Source: Promineifilum sp. (lineage in GTDB: Bacteria; Chloroflexota; Anaerolineae; Promineifilales; Promineifilaceae). From it: 32,190 nt of DNA. The notes beneath the pieces are model-generated. The model saw nothing but the letters and a program-made list of their open reading frames with translations. It was not told the origin of the DNA and searched no databases. Position numbers and translations under genes: made by a program. The DNA lies in the NCBI GenBank assembly GCA_019454405.1, contig JACFOH010000005.1, forward strand, positions 1 to 32,190. The letters are read 5' to 3'. Positions 14,471 through 22,527 of the stretch are shown piece by piece. The number at the start of each line of letters is the position of its first letter. The stretch's first letter is position 1.

Positions 14471-15937
14471 TTAATCGACGACAACCTGCAACGCGACCGG
14501 CTGGGAGATAGCTTCCAGCCCGCTAGCCGCGTCCAGCATATAGGCGATGATCTGGTAGTTGCCACCCAAAGTGACCGTACCGCTCACCAGCCAGGTTCCA
14601 TCATCGTTGACGGTGGCCGGCTCGCCAAACGACTCGCCGTTTAGTTCGACCAAGATCGTCCGGCCCGGCTCGGCCTTGCCCACAATCGTCAAGGCCGTCC
14701 CCCGGAAGGTGGGGACGCCCGACTCATCGATTATCGGCGGCTGAACATTCTCCGCCAGAGGCGGGAGAAGGACGCGATCGATGGTGTGGATAACGCCGCC
14801 GTCAGCCGGCGCATCGGCCGAGAGGACGGTCGCGCCATCGATGGTCAGCGTGTCGCCCTGTGGAGCGACGCCCAGCGTATAGCCGCTGAGCGTGACGGGC
14901 GGCGTTGTCCGCAGATCGGCGGCCGTGTGCGTGCCGCCGAGAATATGGTATTGCAACAGACGTGACAGGGCTTGCGGGTTCGTCTTCAGATCATCGAGAA
15001 CGCGCTGCGGCAGGCGGCCAAACGCCTCATCGGTCGGCGCAAACAGGGTGAACGGTCCCGAGCCGGGGAGCGATTCGGCCATGCCGGAGATTTCCAGCAA
15101 CGACAGCAAGATCGAATAGTTGCCGGGCAATCCTACCAACGCGTCGCGAATGGTGACCGCCGGGGCCTCCGGCGTCTGGACCTCGCCAGTCGCGGAGCCG
15201 CCCACGGTCACGCGGATGGGGTCCGCGCTGGAAAGAACGGCGCCCGACGCGTCCAGCGTATTGAATTGCAGGGAGTAGTCCCCCGCGGGCATATTGACCG
15301 GCAAAGCCCACGCGCCGGTCGAATCCACTTCGGCCAGGCCGATACGCAGTCCGTCGATCAGCATCTCAACGTGTGTGCCGGGCTGTCCCTGCCCCGTCAG
15401 GGTGATGGAGCCGGGCGCGATCGGCAGGATCGTCTCGCCGCTGCTCGCGTCGACCTGAGTCTCGGCCGGCGCGTCCAGACTGGGCGGGATCACGCCGCCG
15501 CCGACGGTGACAGCCACCGGCTCCGTTTCTCCGGCGACGATGCCAGTACCGTCGAAGGCCTGCGCGCGCAGGATATGATCGCCCGGCGGCAACTCCACCG
15601 TCGTCGTCCAGAATCCGTCAGCGTCCGCCAGAGCCATGCCCACCGGTTGGTCATCGGCCAGGACAGTGACTTGCATCCCAGGCTCGGCCGAGCCGCTCAG
15701 CGTAATGCTGCCCGCCGTCAGTGGGCCGGATGGTCTGTCGAGGGAGAGCGCAACCGGCGCAGGCATCGTCGCCTGCGCCTGGGTTTCGCCGGACGTCGCC
15801 CCGCCGGGCAAATCTGCGAGTTGCAAGTGGCGGGTGGCAAACCATGTGAGTGCTAGCAAAGCTAACAGCAGCAGCAAGATTCCCAGCTTCAGCAGATCGT
15901 AACGGCGAACTTCTTCTTCTGTGCGGTGACCGATCAT
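14471..15937 (-). CDS. Membrane-anchored protein with Ig-like and fasciclin (FAS1) domains
   Basis: A 488-residue protein. A cytoplasmic start of about 14 residues is followed by one transmembrane helix (about 15-35, 'LKLGILLLLLALLALTWF'), so most of the chain is outside. Two Ig-like or Big-type beta domains (about 62-146 and 165-246) each begin with 'GSITL.G.....G' strands. A FAS1 domain (about 262-394) shows the family's H1 and H2 blocks: 'TLFAPTDEAFGRLP', 'LLQYHILGG' and 'GVIHTIDRVLLPP'. A third Ig-like domain (about 405-487) ends the protein. FAS1 domains mediate cell adhesion or matrix and polymer binding. It starts four bases after the upstream HhH gene stops, with AAGGAG inside that gene's end, so the two are translated from one transcript. 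Confidence 0.88.
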   Translation of the reverse strand: MIGHRTEEEVRRYDLLKLGILLLLLALLALTWFATRHLQLADLPGGATSGETQAQATMPAPVALSLDRPSGPLTAGSITLSGSAEPGMQVTVLADDQPVGMALADADGFWTTTVELPPGDHILRAQAFDGTGIVAGETEPVAVTVGGGVIPPSLDAPAETQVDASSGETILPIAPGSITLTGQGQPGTHVEMLIDGLRIGLAEVDSTGAWALPVNMPAGDYSLQFNTLDASGAVLSSADPIRVTVGGSATGEVQTPEAPAVTIRDALVGLPGNYSILLSLLEISGMAESLPGSGPFTLFAPTDEAFGRLPQRVLDDLKTNPQALSRLLQYHILGGTHTAADLRTTPPVTLSGYTLGVAPQGDTLTIDGATVLSADAPADGGVIHTIDRVLLPPLAENVQPPIIDESGVPTFRGTALTIVGKAEPGRTILVELNGESFGEPATVNDDGTWLVSGTVTLGGNYQIIAYMLDAASGLEAISQPVALQVVVD

Positions 15938-15941
15938 GATT

Positions 15942-17924
15942 TTAGCCGCTCCTTCCGGCGGCCAGGGCGGCGGCTGTGCTCACCCAGGCAGCATAGTCGG
16001 GGGTTTGCATCGCGGGCGCCTGGCAAATCTCGGCCAATCGTTCCGGCGAAGTGGCCGCCAGCGCCTCATAGGTGCAGATGCCGGCTTCGTAAAGCCGTCG
16101 CTCATAAATCTCACCGATGCCGGCCAGGACCTCAAAATCGTCGGGCGGCGATCCGCTCCAGCTGCGACCCAATGAACCCGTGTCCACGGCTAATTGCATG
16201 GCCGATGATTTGATAGCCGCCAGATCGACCCCGGCATGGGATTCGAGGATCCCGGCCAGTTCTTCTTCCGGCAGCTCGGCCAGCGACCAATAGCTGCCGA
16301 TGCCGGCGGCATAGAGGCGATCTTCATAGACGGTGCCGATGCCGTCCACGGCCGACAGGTCCTGAGGACAAGCGACCACCTGCACCGACTTCGCCCGCGT
16401 TCTGGGCACGCGCTTGCCGGTCGCTCGCAAGCCGGCCTCGCTGATCCACGCCTCGTAATCAAAGCCGCCACGAATCTCGGCTTCCTGCAGGATACTCTCC
16501 AGTTGCTGCGGCGTCGCTTCAGCCAAGGTGGCGAAAGAGTCTATGCCGGCGGCTTGCAGCGCGGTGGCCGAACGATCGCCCAGGCCGTAGACGAGGGTCA
16601 GGTTGTCGCCTTCGCGCCGGAACAGCCGATCCTGGAATTCACGCAGGGCGATCTTGTCGCCGGAGGCGGCCAGCTCCGCCTGGGCGATCCAGTCGCCATA
16701 CTGGATACGTCGCCAAGCCGGAGCGTCGATGATCGCGCCCAGGCGGGCTTCATCGGCGGCGGCCAAATCAGCGAAGGAAATGATGCCGTTCTCGCGCAAT
16801 TTCGCCGCGTAGACCGGGCCAATACCGTCCAGCAAGGTTAGGTCGTCGCCGGTCTGCGGCTCGGTAGTGCCGGCCAGCGCCGCTGCTTGCATCGACCAGC
16901 TTTCGAAGTTGAGTTTTTGCATGGCGCTGGGCTTGATGATGTTGCGCAATTCGTCGGGCGATGCCGCGGCCAATTGCTCGAAGGAAGTGATCCCCGCGGC
17001 CGACAGCGTGGCCGAGTATTTGGGACCGATGCCGCGCACCCGGGTCAGGTCATCCGCCTGAGGCGCTTCGACCTCGACGGACACCACCACCGGCCCACGC
17101 CCCACCTCGCTATCCGCCTCGGCCAACGAGAGCGCCTCAGCTTCGACAAACGCTTCAACATCGATCGGCGGCAGAGCGATCTGCTCCACATCCACGTCGG
17201 TCAGCGTTTCGACGTCGATGGATACCGGGACGCTGTCTTCGGGCAGCACGGCCGCCGCTCGTGCAATCCATTGCTCGGTCTCGTCCGGGGCCAGTCCAAG
17301 GGCCACCGATAAACCGGCGGGGTCGGCCTCGGCCAGCTCGTCCACAGAATCGATGCCTGCCAGATGGAGCCGCTCGACGATGTCACTGTCAAGTTCATCG
17401 AGCTGGGCCAGCCCGCTCGCCTCAACTGCAGGCAGATCACCTGACCAGATTCCGGCCGATAAATCATCATCGAACGCCTTCACGGCCGCCCCGGTGATGA
17501 CCTCATCGGCATCGCCGATGGCCACGCCCTCGACCGATAGCTCATCGGTCACGAAGGCATCTGCGGCTTCCCGCTCGGGCGCCGCTCCCGCAGCCGCCAG
17601 GGTCGACAAAGCCATCACATCGGTTAGTCGCGAACGGAGATCGGTGTTGGCGGCTTCCAGTGTCGAGAACTGGGCCTGCCACTGCTGCTCGTTCAGGTTC
17701 AACCGGGCTTGCCACTCATCCTCGACGGCCCGCAGCCGCGCCTGATATTCGTTCTCGGCATCCGACAGGCGAGTTTCCCATTCTGTCCCGGTCGATGCCG
17801 ACAGGCGTTCTTCCACCAGGAGACTCGCCTCTTCGGCATCGCGTCGCCAGAAGAGCCAATCGATGATCCACTCCACCAACCAACCAATGATGATCCCTAA
17901 AATAAGGCCGGTCCAGAAATTCAT
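15942..17924 (-). CDS. Membrane-anchored protein with tandem helix-hairpin-helix repeats
   Basis: A 660-residue protein. The ATG at 17924 follows GGGAGG by six bases. An N-terminal transmembrane helix (about 4-26, 'WTGLILGIIIGWLVEWIIDW') is followed by a coiled coil of about 70 residues rich in Glu/Arg/Trp. An acidic linker leads to five clear repeats at about 291-350, 361-420, 441-500, 521-580 and 596-655. Each starts with 'L..v.GIG..Y...L...GI.sf..La..', a helix-hairpin-helix of the DUF4332/Rad51-N-like sort. A sixth, degenerate copy is at about 179-228. GIG hairpins bind DNA backbones in repair proteins, but here they are tethered to the membrane, facing either side. Downstream it is coupled to the fasciclin gene. 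Role unknown; membrane-DNA tethering or protein-protein scaffolding are possible. Confidence 0.85.
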   Translation of the reverse strand: MNFWTGLILGIIIGWLVEWIIDWLFWRRDAEEASLLVEERLSASTGTEWETRLSDAENEYQARLRAVEDEWQARLNLNEQQWQAQFSTLEAANTDLRSRLTDVMALSTLAAAGAAPEREAADAFVTDELSVEGVAIGDADEVITGAAVKAFDDDLSAGIWSGDLPAVEASGLAQLDELDSDIVERLHLAGIDSVDELAEADPAGLSVALGLAPDETEQWIARAAAVLPEDSVPVSIDVETLTDVDVEQIALPPIDVEAFVEAEALSLAEADSEVGRGPVVVSVEVEAPQADDLTRVRGIGPKYSATLSAAGITSFEQLAAASPDELRNIIKPSAMQKLNFESWSMQAAALAGTTEPQTGDDLTLLDGIGPVYAAKLRENGIISFADLAAADEARLGAIIDAPAWRRIQYGDWIAQAELAASGDKIALREFQDRLFRREGDNLTLVYGLGDRSATALQAAGIDSFATLAEATPQQLESILQEAEIRGGFDYEAWISEAGLRATGKRVPRTRAKSVQVVACPQDLSAVDGIGTVYEDRLYAAGIGSYWSLAELPEEELAGILESHAGVDLAAIKSSAMQLAVDTGSLGRSWSGSPPDDFEVLAGIGEIYERRLYEAGICTYEALAATSPERLAEICQAPAMQTPDYAAWVSTAAALAAGRSG

Positions 17925-18095
17925 AATATGCCTCCCGATGGATAGACGATCCTTCACCGGCAAGTATATATCTTTTCAAACAATTGCGCAGCGTCTGGGC
18001 AAAATTACCCATTAGATTCAGCAGAAGTCGCTTTATAGCCTTCCTAATCCTCAGGAATTGATTAGTCCGATTGGTCGAATAATTGCCTTTCCTAT

Positions 18096-18144
18096 TATAA
18101 TGCGAGTAATTCCGTCCATCCTGGTTTTTCTCCAGGTTTATAAT
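18096..18144 (+). promoter_or_regulatory. Divergent promoter region with two TATAAT boxes
   Basis: Perfect TATAAT boxes at 18096-18101 and 18139-18144 lie in the AT-rich 239-base gap between the HhH gene (minus) and the DNRLRE gene (plus). The first also reads as TATAAT on the minus strand (18094-18099), so divergent promoters may overlap. Neither has a convincing -35 box at 16-18 bases; TTGGTC is 19 away from the first. Confidence 0.4.
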
Positions 18145-18163
18145 CCACCCCCATAAGGAGTAT

Positions 18164-19858
18164 ATGAACATGACAGATTTCGGATCGACTCGCCGGGCAG
18201 GCCGCCGTATTCGGCTTTTGGCGGTCAGCCTCGTCCTGATATTGTTAATGGCCGTGGTTGCTGCGCCGGCTCCGGCGCAAGGTGTGCCCGATAAGGAAGC
18301 GCAACCAACGGATGCTGAATCCACACCCAAACTTGAACCCGTCGTCCTGAGCGAAGTCAGGAGCGGGGATGTCACCACGATTACACTGGAGATACCGGCT
18401 GGGGCCGATACCTTCACCAGTTCGGGCCGCCCCACCACCAACTGGTCAAACGATCCGAACCTGCGTGTCGGCTTCAATCAGACGCTGGGGCTTGGCGCGG
18501 AACGCATCTTCCTGTTCTTCGACATGAGCAGCATACCCGCCAATGCCACGGTTCAGTCAGCGAATCTGCGAGCCTTTTTGAACAGTTCTTCCCCCAGTGG
18601 CGACCGGCCGATGGGGCTAATGGCCCGCTTCCTAAGCTCCCCGTGGGACGCCTCCATTCTGACATGGAACAACTATAACCCCAGCTGGGGCGCGGAAATC
18701 GGAGTGGATGATATTCCGGCGAACTTCGGCTGGATCGAAGCGTCCGTCACTGGGGCCGTGCGCGAGTGGGTTTCGGGCACGCGGCCGAATTTTGGCCTCA
18801 TGATTCAGGGCGATGAGACGCCACAGCAGCGCGAGCGTATCTTCACCGCCCTCGACGCCCGCAACGGCCAGCATCCGAGGATCGTGGTGACCTATCAGAT
18901 CGACACGACCCCGCCCACCTCCCGTGTTGCCGCGTTACCACAATGGTCGCCGGCCACGTTTAACGTCTCCTGGGATGGGCAGGACAACCCGGGCGGCAGC
19001 GGCATCCACCACTTTGACATCCAGTTCCGCGTCAACGGCGGCGGGTGGCAAAACTGGCAGATGGCGACGTCGCATCGGTCCGCCTCGTTCACCGGCACCA
19101 ACGGCAACCTCTATGAGTTCCGCTCCCGCGCCATCGACAACGCGGGCAACATCGAGGGCTGGCCCGGCTCGCCGGAAGCGGGCACAACGGTCGACACAGT
19201 ACCGCCGAACGCCTCTGTTAACCCCCTGCCGCCCTTCACATTCAGCAACACCTTCAACGTCACCTGGGGCGGCACCGACACCGGCAGCGGCCCGAACGGC
19301 GGCAGCGGCATCTATTACTTTGATGTCGAATTCCAGCTGAACGGCGGCCCCTGGCAACCCTTTGCCACCCGGACCACGACGATGACGGGCACGGTTGTTG
19401 GCGCACAGCCGGGGCAGGTCTACGGCTTCCGCGCTCGAGCGGTCGATCCGGTCGGCAATGTGCAGCCGTTCCCGGCCATTGCACAGGCGCAGACGACGAT
19501 TTCGCTGGGCAATCCAACGGCCAACATCGTCCCCTTCAGCTCGCCGATCACCACTCAGGCAACCTTCAACGTACAATGGCGAGGCCAGGCGCCGGCAGGC
19601 TCGACGATCGCCTCCTATGACGTCCAGTTCCGTGTCAACGGCGGCGCGTGGCAAAACTGGCTGTCCGGCTTCAACGGCACCAGCTCGCAATTCACGGCCA
19701 CCTTCGGAGATGGCATCTATGAGTTCCAGGTGCGGGCGCGCGATACCCAGGGTCGAGTGGGCCAGTTTAGCGGCGGCCGCGGAGCCTCCATCGCCGTCGA
19801 TACCGAAGCGCCGTTTGTCACTCCGCAGAGCTACTACCCGGTCATCGCCGACAACTAA
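18164..19858 (+). CDS. Secreted DNRLRE-domain protein with three fibronectin-like repeats
   Basis: A 564-residue exported protein. AAGGAG lies just upstream; the start may be the ATG at 18164 or, with better spacing, the one at 18170. A Sec signal peptide with twin basic residues runs to about 39 ('LILLMAVVAAPAPAQG'). A DNRLRE/CBM96-like beta domain spans about 75-245: 'ADTFTSSGRPTTNWSNDPNL', 'IFLFFDMSSIP', 'VREWVSGTRPNFGLMIQG' and 'HPRIVVTY'. Three Fn3-like repeats follow, each with 'FNV.W.G' and 'YEFR.RA.D..GN' (about 247-345, 346-445, 446-545). These modules usually sit on secreted glycan-active or surface proteins. No catalytic domain or C-terminal anchor is seen, so it is probably a binding or structural matrix protein. 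It is monocistronic, with a strong terminator behind it. Confidence 0.85.
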   Translation: MNMTDFGSTRRAGRRIRLLAVSLVLILLMAVVAAPAPAQGVPDKEAQPTDAESTPKLEPVVLSEVRSGDVTTITLEIPAGADTFTSSGRPTTNWSNDPNLRVGFNQTLGLGAERIFLFFDMSSIPANATVQSANLRAFLNSSSPSGDRPMGLMARFLSSPWDASILTWNNYNPSWGAEIGVDDIPANFGWIEASVTGAVREWVSGTRPNFGLMIQGDETPQQRERIFTALDARNGQHPRIVVTYQIDTTPPTSRVAALPQWSPATFNVSWDGQDNPGGSGIHHFDIQFRVNGGGWQNWQMATSHRSASFTGTNGNLYEFRSRAIDNAGNIEGWPGSPEAGTTVDTVPPNASVNPLPPFTFSNTFNVTWGGTDTGSGPNGGSGIYYFDVEFQLNGGPWQPFATRTTTMTGTVVGAQPGQVYGFRARAVDPVGNVQPFPAIAQAQTTISLGNPTANIVPFSSPITTQATFNVQWRGQAPAGSTIASYDVQFRVNGGAWQNWLSGFNGTSSQFTATFGDGIYEFQVRARDTQGRVGQFSGGRGASIAVDTEAPFVTPQSYYPVIADN

Positions 19859-19891
19859 CCCAGCCAGCTAACGTTCTTCCGTATGCTTTCC

Positions 19892-19930
19892 AGGCCGGAC
19901 GCCCGTTTCTGAGCGTCCGGCCTTTATTTA
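19892..19930 (+). terminator. Intrinsic terminator of the DNRLRE gene
   Basis: An eleven-base perfect stem (19892-19902 with 19913-19923, loop of ten) is followed by the T-rich TTATTTA. It lies 33 bases after the stop at 19858. A classic Rho-independent terminator. Confidence 0.9.
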
Positions 19931-20025
19931 CGGCGATGCGGAACTTTTTTCTCCCGGCGACGTCATACAAGATGAGCGTCCATTTTTGAGGGCGCAAATA
20001 ATGAACTAAAACAAGGGAGAATATT

Positions 20026-20901
20026 GTGAACAAGAAATATGCACTGGTCATGGCTGCCTTGGCAGCCCTGGCGATGATAGCGACCGCTTGCGCGCCGACG
20101 AGCGGCAAGCCGGTCGCCACCCCGGCCGATTCGGCGCGCGCGGCCGTCGAGAGTGATATTCAGATGGAGAATAACGACGCGATGAAAAATCAGGGATTAG
20201 AGGGAACGCGCTGGGTTCTGGCGTCCTATCGGAACGCCGCCGGCGAAATGGTCGACATTCTGGTCGATACGGAGCCGACGCTCGAATTCGGTCAGGATGG
20301 CCAGCTGGGCGGCAACGGCAGCTGCAACCGCTACTTCGCCTCCTATACGAGCGAGGGCGACAAGCTGACCATCGGCCCGGCTGGTTCGACGCTGATGGCC
20401 TGCGATCCGCCTGAGCGGATGCAGCAGGAAGTCGACTTCCTGGCCGCACTGGCAAACGCCGCCACGTTCACCGCCAACGGCGAGAAGCTGGAGATTCATG
20501 ACACCGATGGCGCGACGCTGCTGGTCTTCCAGATCTCCCAGCCGGCGAGTCTGACCGGCACGGAGTGGACGGCGACGATGGTCAACAACGGCCGCGAGGC
20601 AGTCACCAACGTACTTGAAGGCACGACCATCACCGCGGTCTTCACCGAGGACGGCAAGCTGAACGGTTCGGCCGGCTGCAACAACTATATGACCGGCTAC
20701 ACGATCGACGGCCAAACCATCACCATCGATCCGCCGGCGACGACTCGCAAGCTGTGCCCGGAGCCGGAAGGCGTCATGGACCAGGAAGCGGCCTTCACCA
20801 CGATGCTGTCACAGGCCGCGACCTATAGCATCAACGGCAACGCGCTGGAGTTGCGCACGGCCGAGGGCGCGCTAATCGTCTCCTTCACCGCCGCCAACTA
20901 G
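20026..20901 (+). CDS. Lipoprotein with two META (HslJ-like) domains
   Basis: A 291-residue lipoprotein. It starts at GTG 20026, six bases after AAGGGAG. The signal 'ALVMAALAALAMIATAC' puts the lipid-modified Cys at residue 22. A short spacer is followed by two META domains (about 57-170 and 175-290). Each has 'L.GT.W......', a Gly/Asn-rich 'GNGSCNRYFASYT' or 'GSAGCNNYMTGYT' turn, a Cys-containing 'LMACDPPE' or 'RKLCPEPE', and an 'MQQEVDFLAAL' or 'MDQEAAFTTML' helix. In E. coli the single-META lipoprotein HslJ is a heat-shock protein linked to novobiocin resistance; the biochemical activity is unknown. It resembles the META domain fused to the receptor at 6992-9622. It stands alone between two terminators. 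Confidence 0.9.
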   Translation: MNKKYALVMAALAALAMIATACAPTSGKPVATPADSARAAVESDIQMENNDAMKNQGLEGTRWVLASYRNAAGEMVDILVDTEPTLEFGQDGQLGGNGSCNRYFASYTSEGDKLTIGPAGSTLMACDPPERMQQEVDFLAALANAATFTANGEKLEIHDTDGATLLVFQISQPASLTGTEWTATMVNNGREAVTNVLEGTTITAVFTEDGKLNGSAGCNNYMTGYTIDGQTITIDPPATTRKLCPEPEGVMDQEAAFTTMLSQAATYSINGNALELRTAEGALIVSFTAAN

Positions 20902-20950
20902 TTCCTGCCATAGCTGCTCGACAGGCAGCGACACACCATCCACGATCAAG

Positions 20951-20995
20951 GCATGGCGATAGATTCTCAAGAGTCCGTCGCCATGCTTTTTGTTT
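20951..20995 (+). terminator. Intrinsic terminator of the double-META lipoprotein gene
   Basis: A nine-base perfect stem (20951-20959 with 20978-20986, loop of 18) is followed by TTTTT-G-TTT. It lies 50 bases after the stop and just before the dcd promoter. Confidence 0.85.
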
Positions 20996-21000
20996 ACCCC

Positions 21001-21028
21001 TTGACACAGATGGCGATTGGGGAACAAT
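21001..21028 (+). promoter_or_regulatory. Predicted promoter of dcd
   Basis: A perfect TTGACA (21001-21006) is 16 bases before AACAAT (21023-21028, four of six). It starts immediately after the upstream terminator and would give a leader of roughly 40 bases to the dcd ATG at 21074. Confidence 0.5.
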
Positions 21029-21073
21029 TTACGCAAAATACTGGCCGCTAGCGCCACGCATGAGGGAGATCAC

Positions 21074-21628
21074 ATGTCAATTAAACCCGACCATTGGATC
21101 CGACGGATGGTCAAAGAAAAGAGGATGATCGAACCGTTCGTCGATGGGCAGGTTCGCGACGGCGTCATTTCCTATGGCCTGTCTTCCTATGGCTACGATA
21201 TACGCGTCACCAGCGAGTTCAAGATATTCACAAACGTTCACTCGGCCGTCGTCGACCCCAAGAACTTCAACCCCCAATCCTTCGTTGATTTCACCGGCGA
21301 CGTCTGCGTCATCCCCCCTAACTCGTTCGTCCTGGCCCAAACCGTCGAATATTTTCGCATCCCGCGCGACGTCATCACCGTCTGCCTGGGCAAGAGCACT
21401 TACGCGCGTTGCGGCCTGATCGTCAATGTAACTCCGTTTGAGCCGGAATGGGAGGGCTACGTCACCCTGGAAATATCCAATACAACGCCGCTGCCAGCGC
21501 GCATCTATGCCAACGAAGGCATCGCTCAGGTGCTGTTCTTCCAGGCGGATGAGGTTTGCGAAGTCTCCTACGCCGACCGCAAGGGGAAATATCAACACCA
21601 GCAAAGCATCGTCCTGCCGCAGATATAG
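21074..21628 (+). CDS. dcd: dCTP deaminase
   Basis: A 184-residue protein of the trimeric dCTP deaminase/dUTPase superfamily. It deaminates dCTP to dUTP, supplying the dUMP for thymidylate synthesis. The ATG at 21074 follows GGGAG by about five bases and gives the usual length; an upstream in-frame ATG at 21017 has no ribosome-binding site. Key blocks are present: 'SSYGYDIR' (37-44), '[19 protein letters not shown]' (from 106; Ser108 and Arg112 correspond to the catalytic Ser and Arg), and '[22 protein letters not shown]' with the catalytic Glu at 133. Whether it is monofunctional or also hydrolyses dUTP cannot be decided by eye. It stands alone with its own promoter. Confidence 0.95.
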   Translation: MSIKPDHWIRRMVKEKRMIEPFVDGQVRDGVISYGLSSYGYDIRVTSEFKIFTNVHSAVVDPKNFNPQSFVDFTGDVCVIPPNSFVLAQTVEYFRIPRDVITVCLGKSTYARCGLIVNVTPFEPEWEGYVTLEISNTTPLPARIYANEGIAQVLFFQADEVCEVSYADRKGKYQHQQSIVLPQI

Positions 21629-21662
21629 CGCCGGAAACCAGCAAGCGCGACAAAAGTCATGA

Positions 21663-21691
21663 TTGTTGCGAACCCGGGTGTAGACTATACT
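21663..21691 (+). promoter_or_regulatory. Predicted promoter of the HdeD-like gene
   Basis: TTGTTG (21663-21668), 17 bases, then TATACT (21686-21691). It lies between dcd and the HdeD-like gene, placing a start about 50 bases before the ATG. Confidence 0.5.
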
Positions 21692-21749
21692 TTATGGTAA
21701 TCGCCATCGAATTTGCGACGGCTTCATCATTAGTAAGGAGAAATGTCTC

Positions 21750-22286
21750 ATGGCAGCAGGAGCTTTTGAAGTGCAGAAAAGGGCAATGCCCTGGTGGATA
21801 CCACTGGTTCAGGGCATCGCCCTGTTAGTCATCGGTATCCTGCTATTCACGAACACGGGCGCCACCGTTCTGGCTCTGACCCAAATACTCGCGATCTACT
21901 GGCTTATTTCCGGTATTCTGGAGATCGTCAGCATCTTTCTCGATCGTTCCGCCTGGGGCCTCAAGCTTATTGCCGGCATTATCGGCATATGGGCCGGTAT
22001 GTTCATCATTAATCACCCCATCGGTGGCGCGCTGGCGTTCGGATTCGCGGTCGTCGTCATCGTCGGCATCCAGGCGCTCCTGATGGGTGTGGTCAATATC
22101 GTACAGGCGCTCCGCGGCGCGGGCTGGGGCATCGGCTTGCTCGGTGTCATCAACATCATCCTCGGCATTATCCTGCTGAGCAATGCTGCGATCGCCGTTG
22201 TGATGTTGCCGTGGATCCTGGGCGGTTTCGCCATCGTCGGCGGTATCGCCGCCATCGTCTTCGCCTTCCGTCTGAAGACGACCTGA
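21750..22286 (+). CDS. HdeD / DUF308-family membrane protein
   Basis: A 178-residue, highly hydrophobic protein with about six transmembrane helices arranged as three hairpins. Examples are 'WIPLVQGIALLVIGILLF', 'LALTQILAIYWLISGILEIV', 'GLKLIAGIIGIWAGMFII', 'LGVINIILGIILL' and the last 'WILGGFAIVGGIAAIVFAF'. The repeated 'G...l..G..li.....a...l....a.....GI..I' pattern is characteristic of the DUF308/HdeD family, linked in E. coli to acid resistance at high cell density. AAGGAG lies about nine bases before the ATG. It is a single gene with its own promoter and a terminator behind it. The exact activity is unknown. Confidence 0.88.
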   Translation: MAAGAFEVQKRAMPWWIPLVQGIALLVIGILLFTNTGATVLALTQILAIYWLISGILEIVSIFLDRSAWGLKLIAGIIGIWAGMFIINHPIGGALAFGFAVVVIVGIQALLMGVVNIVQALRGAGWGIGLLGVINIILGIILLSNAAIAVVMLPWILGGFAIVGGIAAIVFAFRLKTT

Positions 22287-22292
22287 TCCGGT

Positions 22293-22350
22293 CGCCCTTT
22301 GAGGGCGTCATCTGGTATCTCGGGGGCATGCTTGTACATGCCCTTTTTTA
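22293..22350 (+). terminator. Double hairpin and intrinsic terminator after the HdeD-like gene
   Basis: A small stem (22293-22298 with 22302-22307) comes right after the stop. It is followed by a second seven-base stem (22324-22330 with 22337-22343) and a run of six or more T. The second is a normal Rho-independent terminator. Confidence 0.85.
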
Positions 22351-22381
22351 TTTTCGTTTGTGCGTGCGCCGGAATAGTCAC

Positions 22382-22395
22382 CGTGAAATTTCACG
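22382..22395. promoter_or_regulatory. Perfect 14-base palindrome, possible operator
   Basis: CGTGAAATTTCACG is its own reverse complement. It lies in the gap between the HdeD terminator and the TPT-repeat protein gene, about 130 bases before that ATG. The size and symmetry suit a dimeric repressor site, but no matching regulator is known in the window. Confidence 0.4.
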
Positions 22396-22527
22396 ACAGT
22401 TTCATTGTAAGAAACCTTCCATAGACTAGACTATAAGGACATTTAGCACAGCCAGCAGGTGACTGTGTATTTCCTCCGTGGTAAAATTACCCTGCACTGC
22501 ATATAGTCATAGAGCAGGAGGTAAGGG

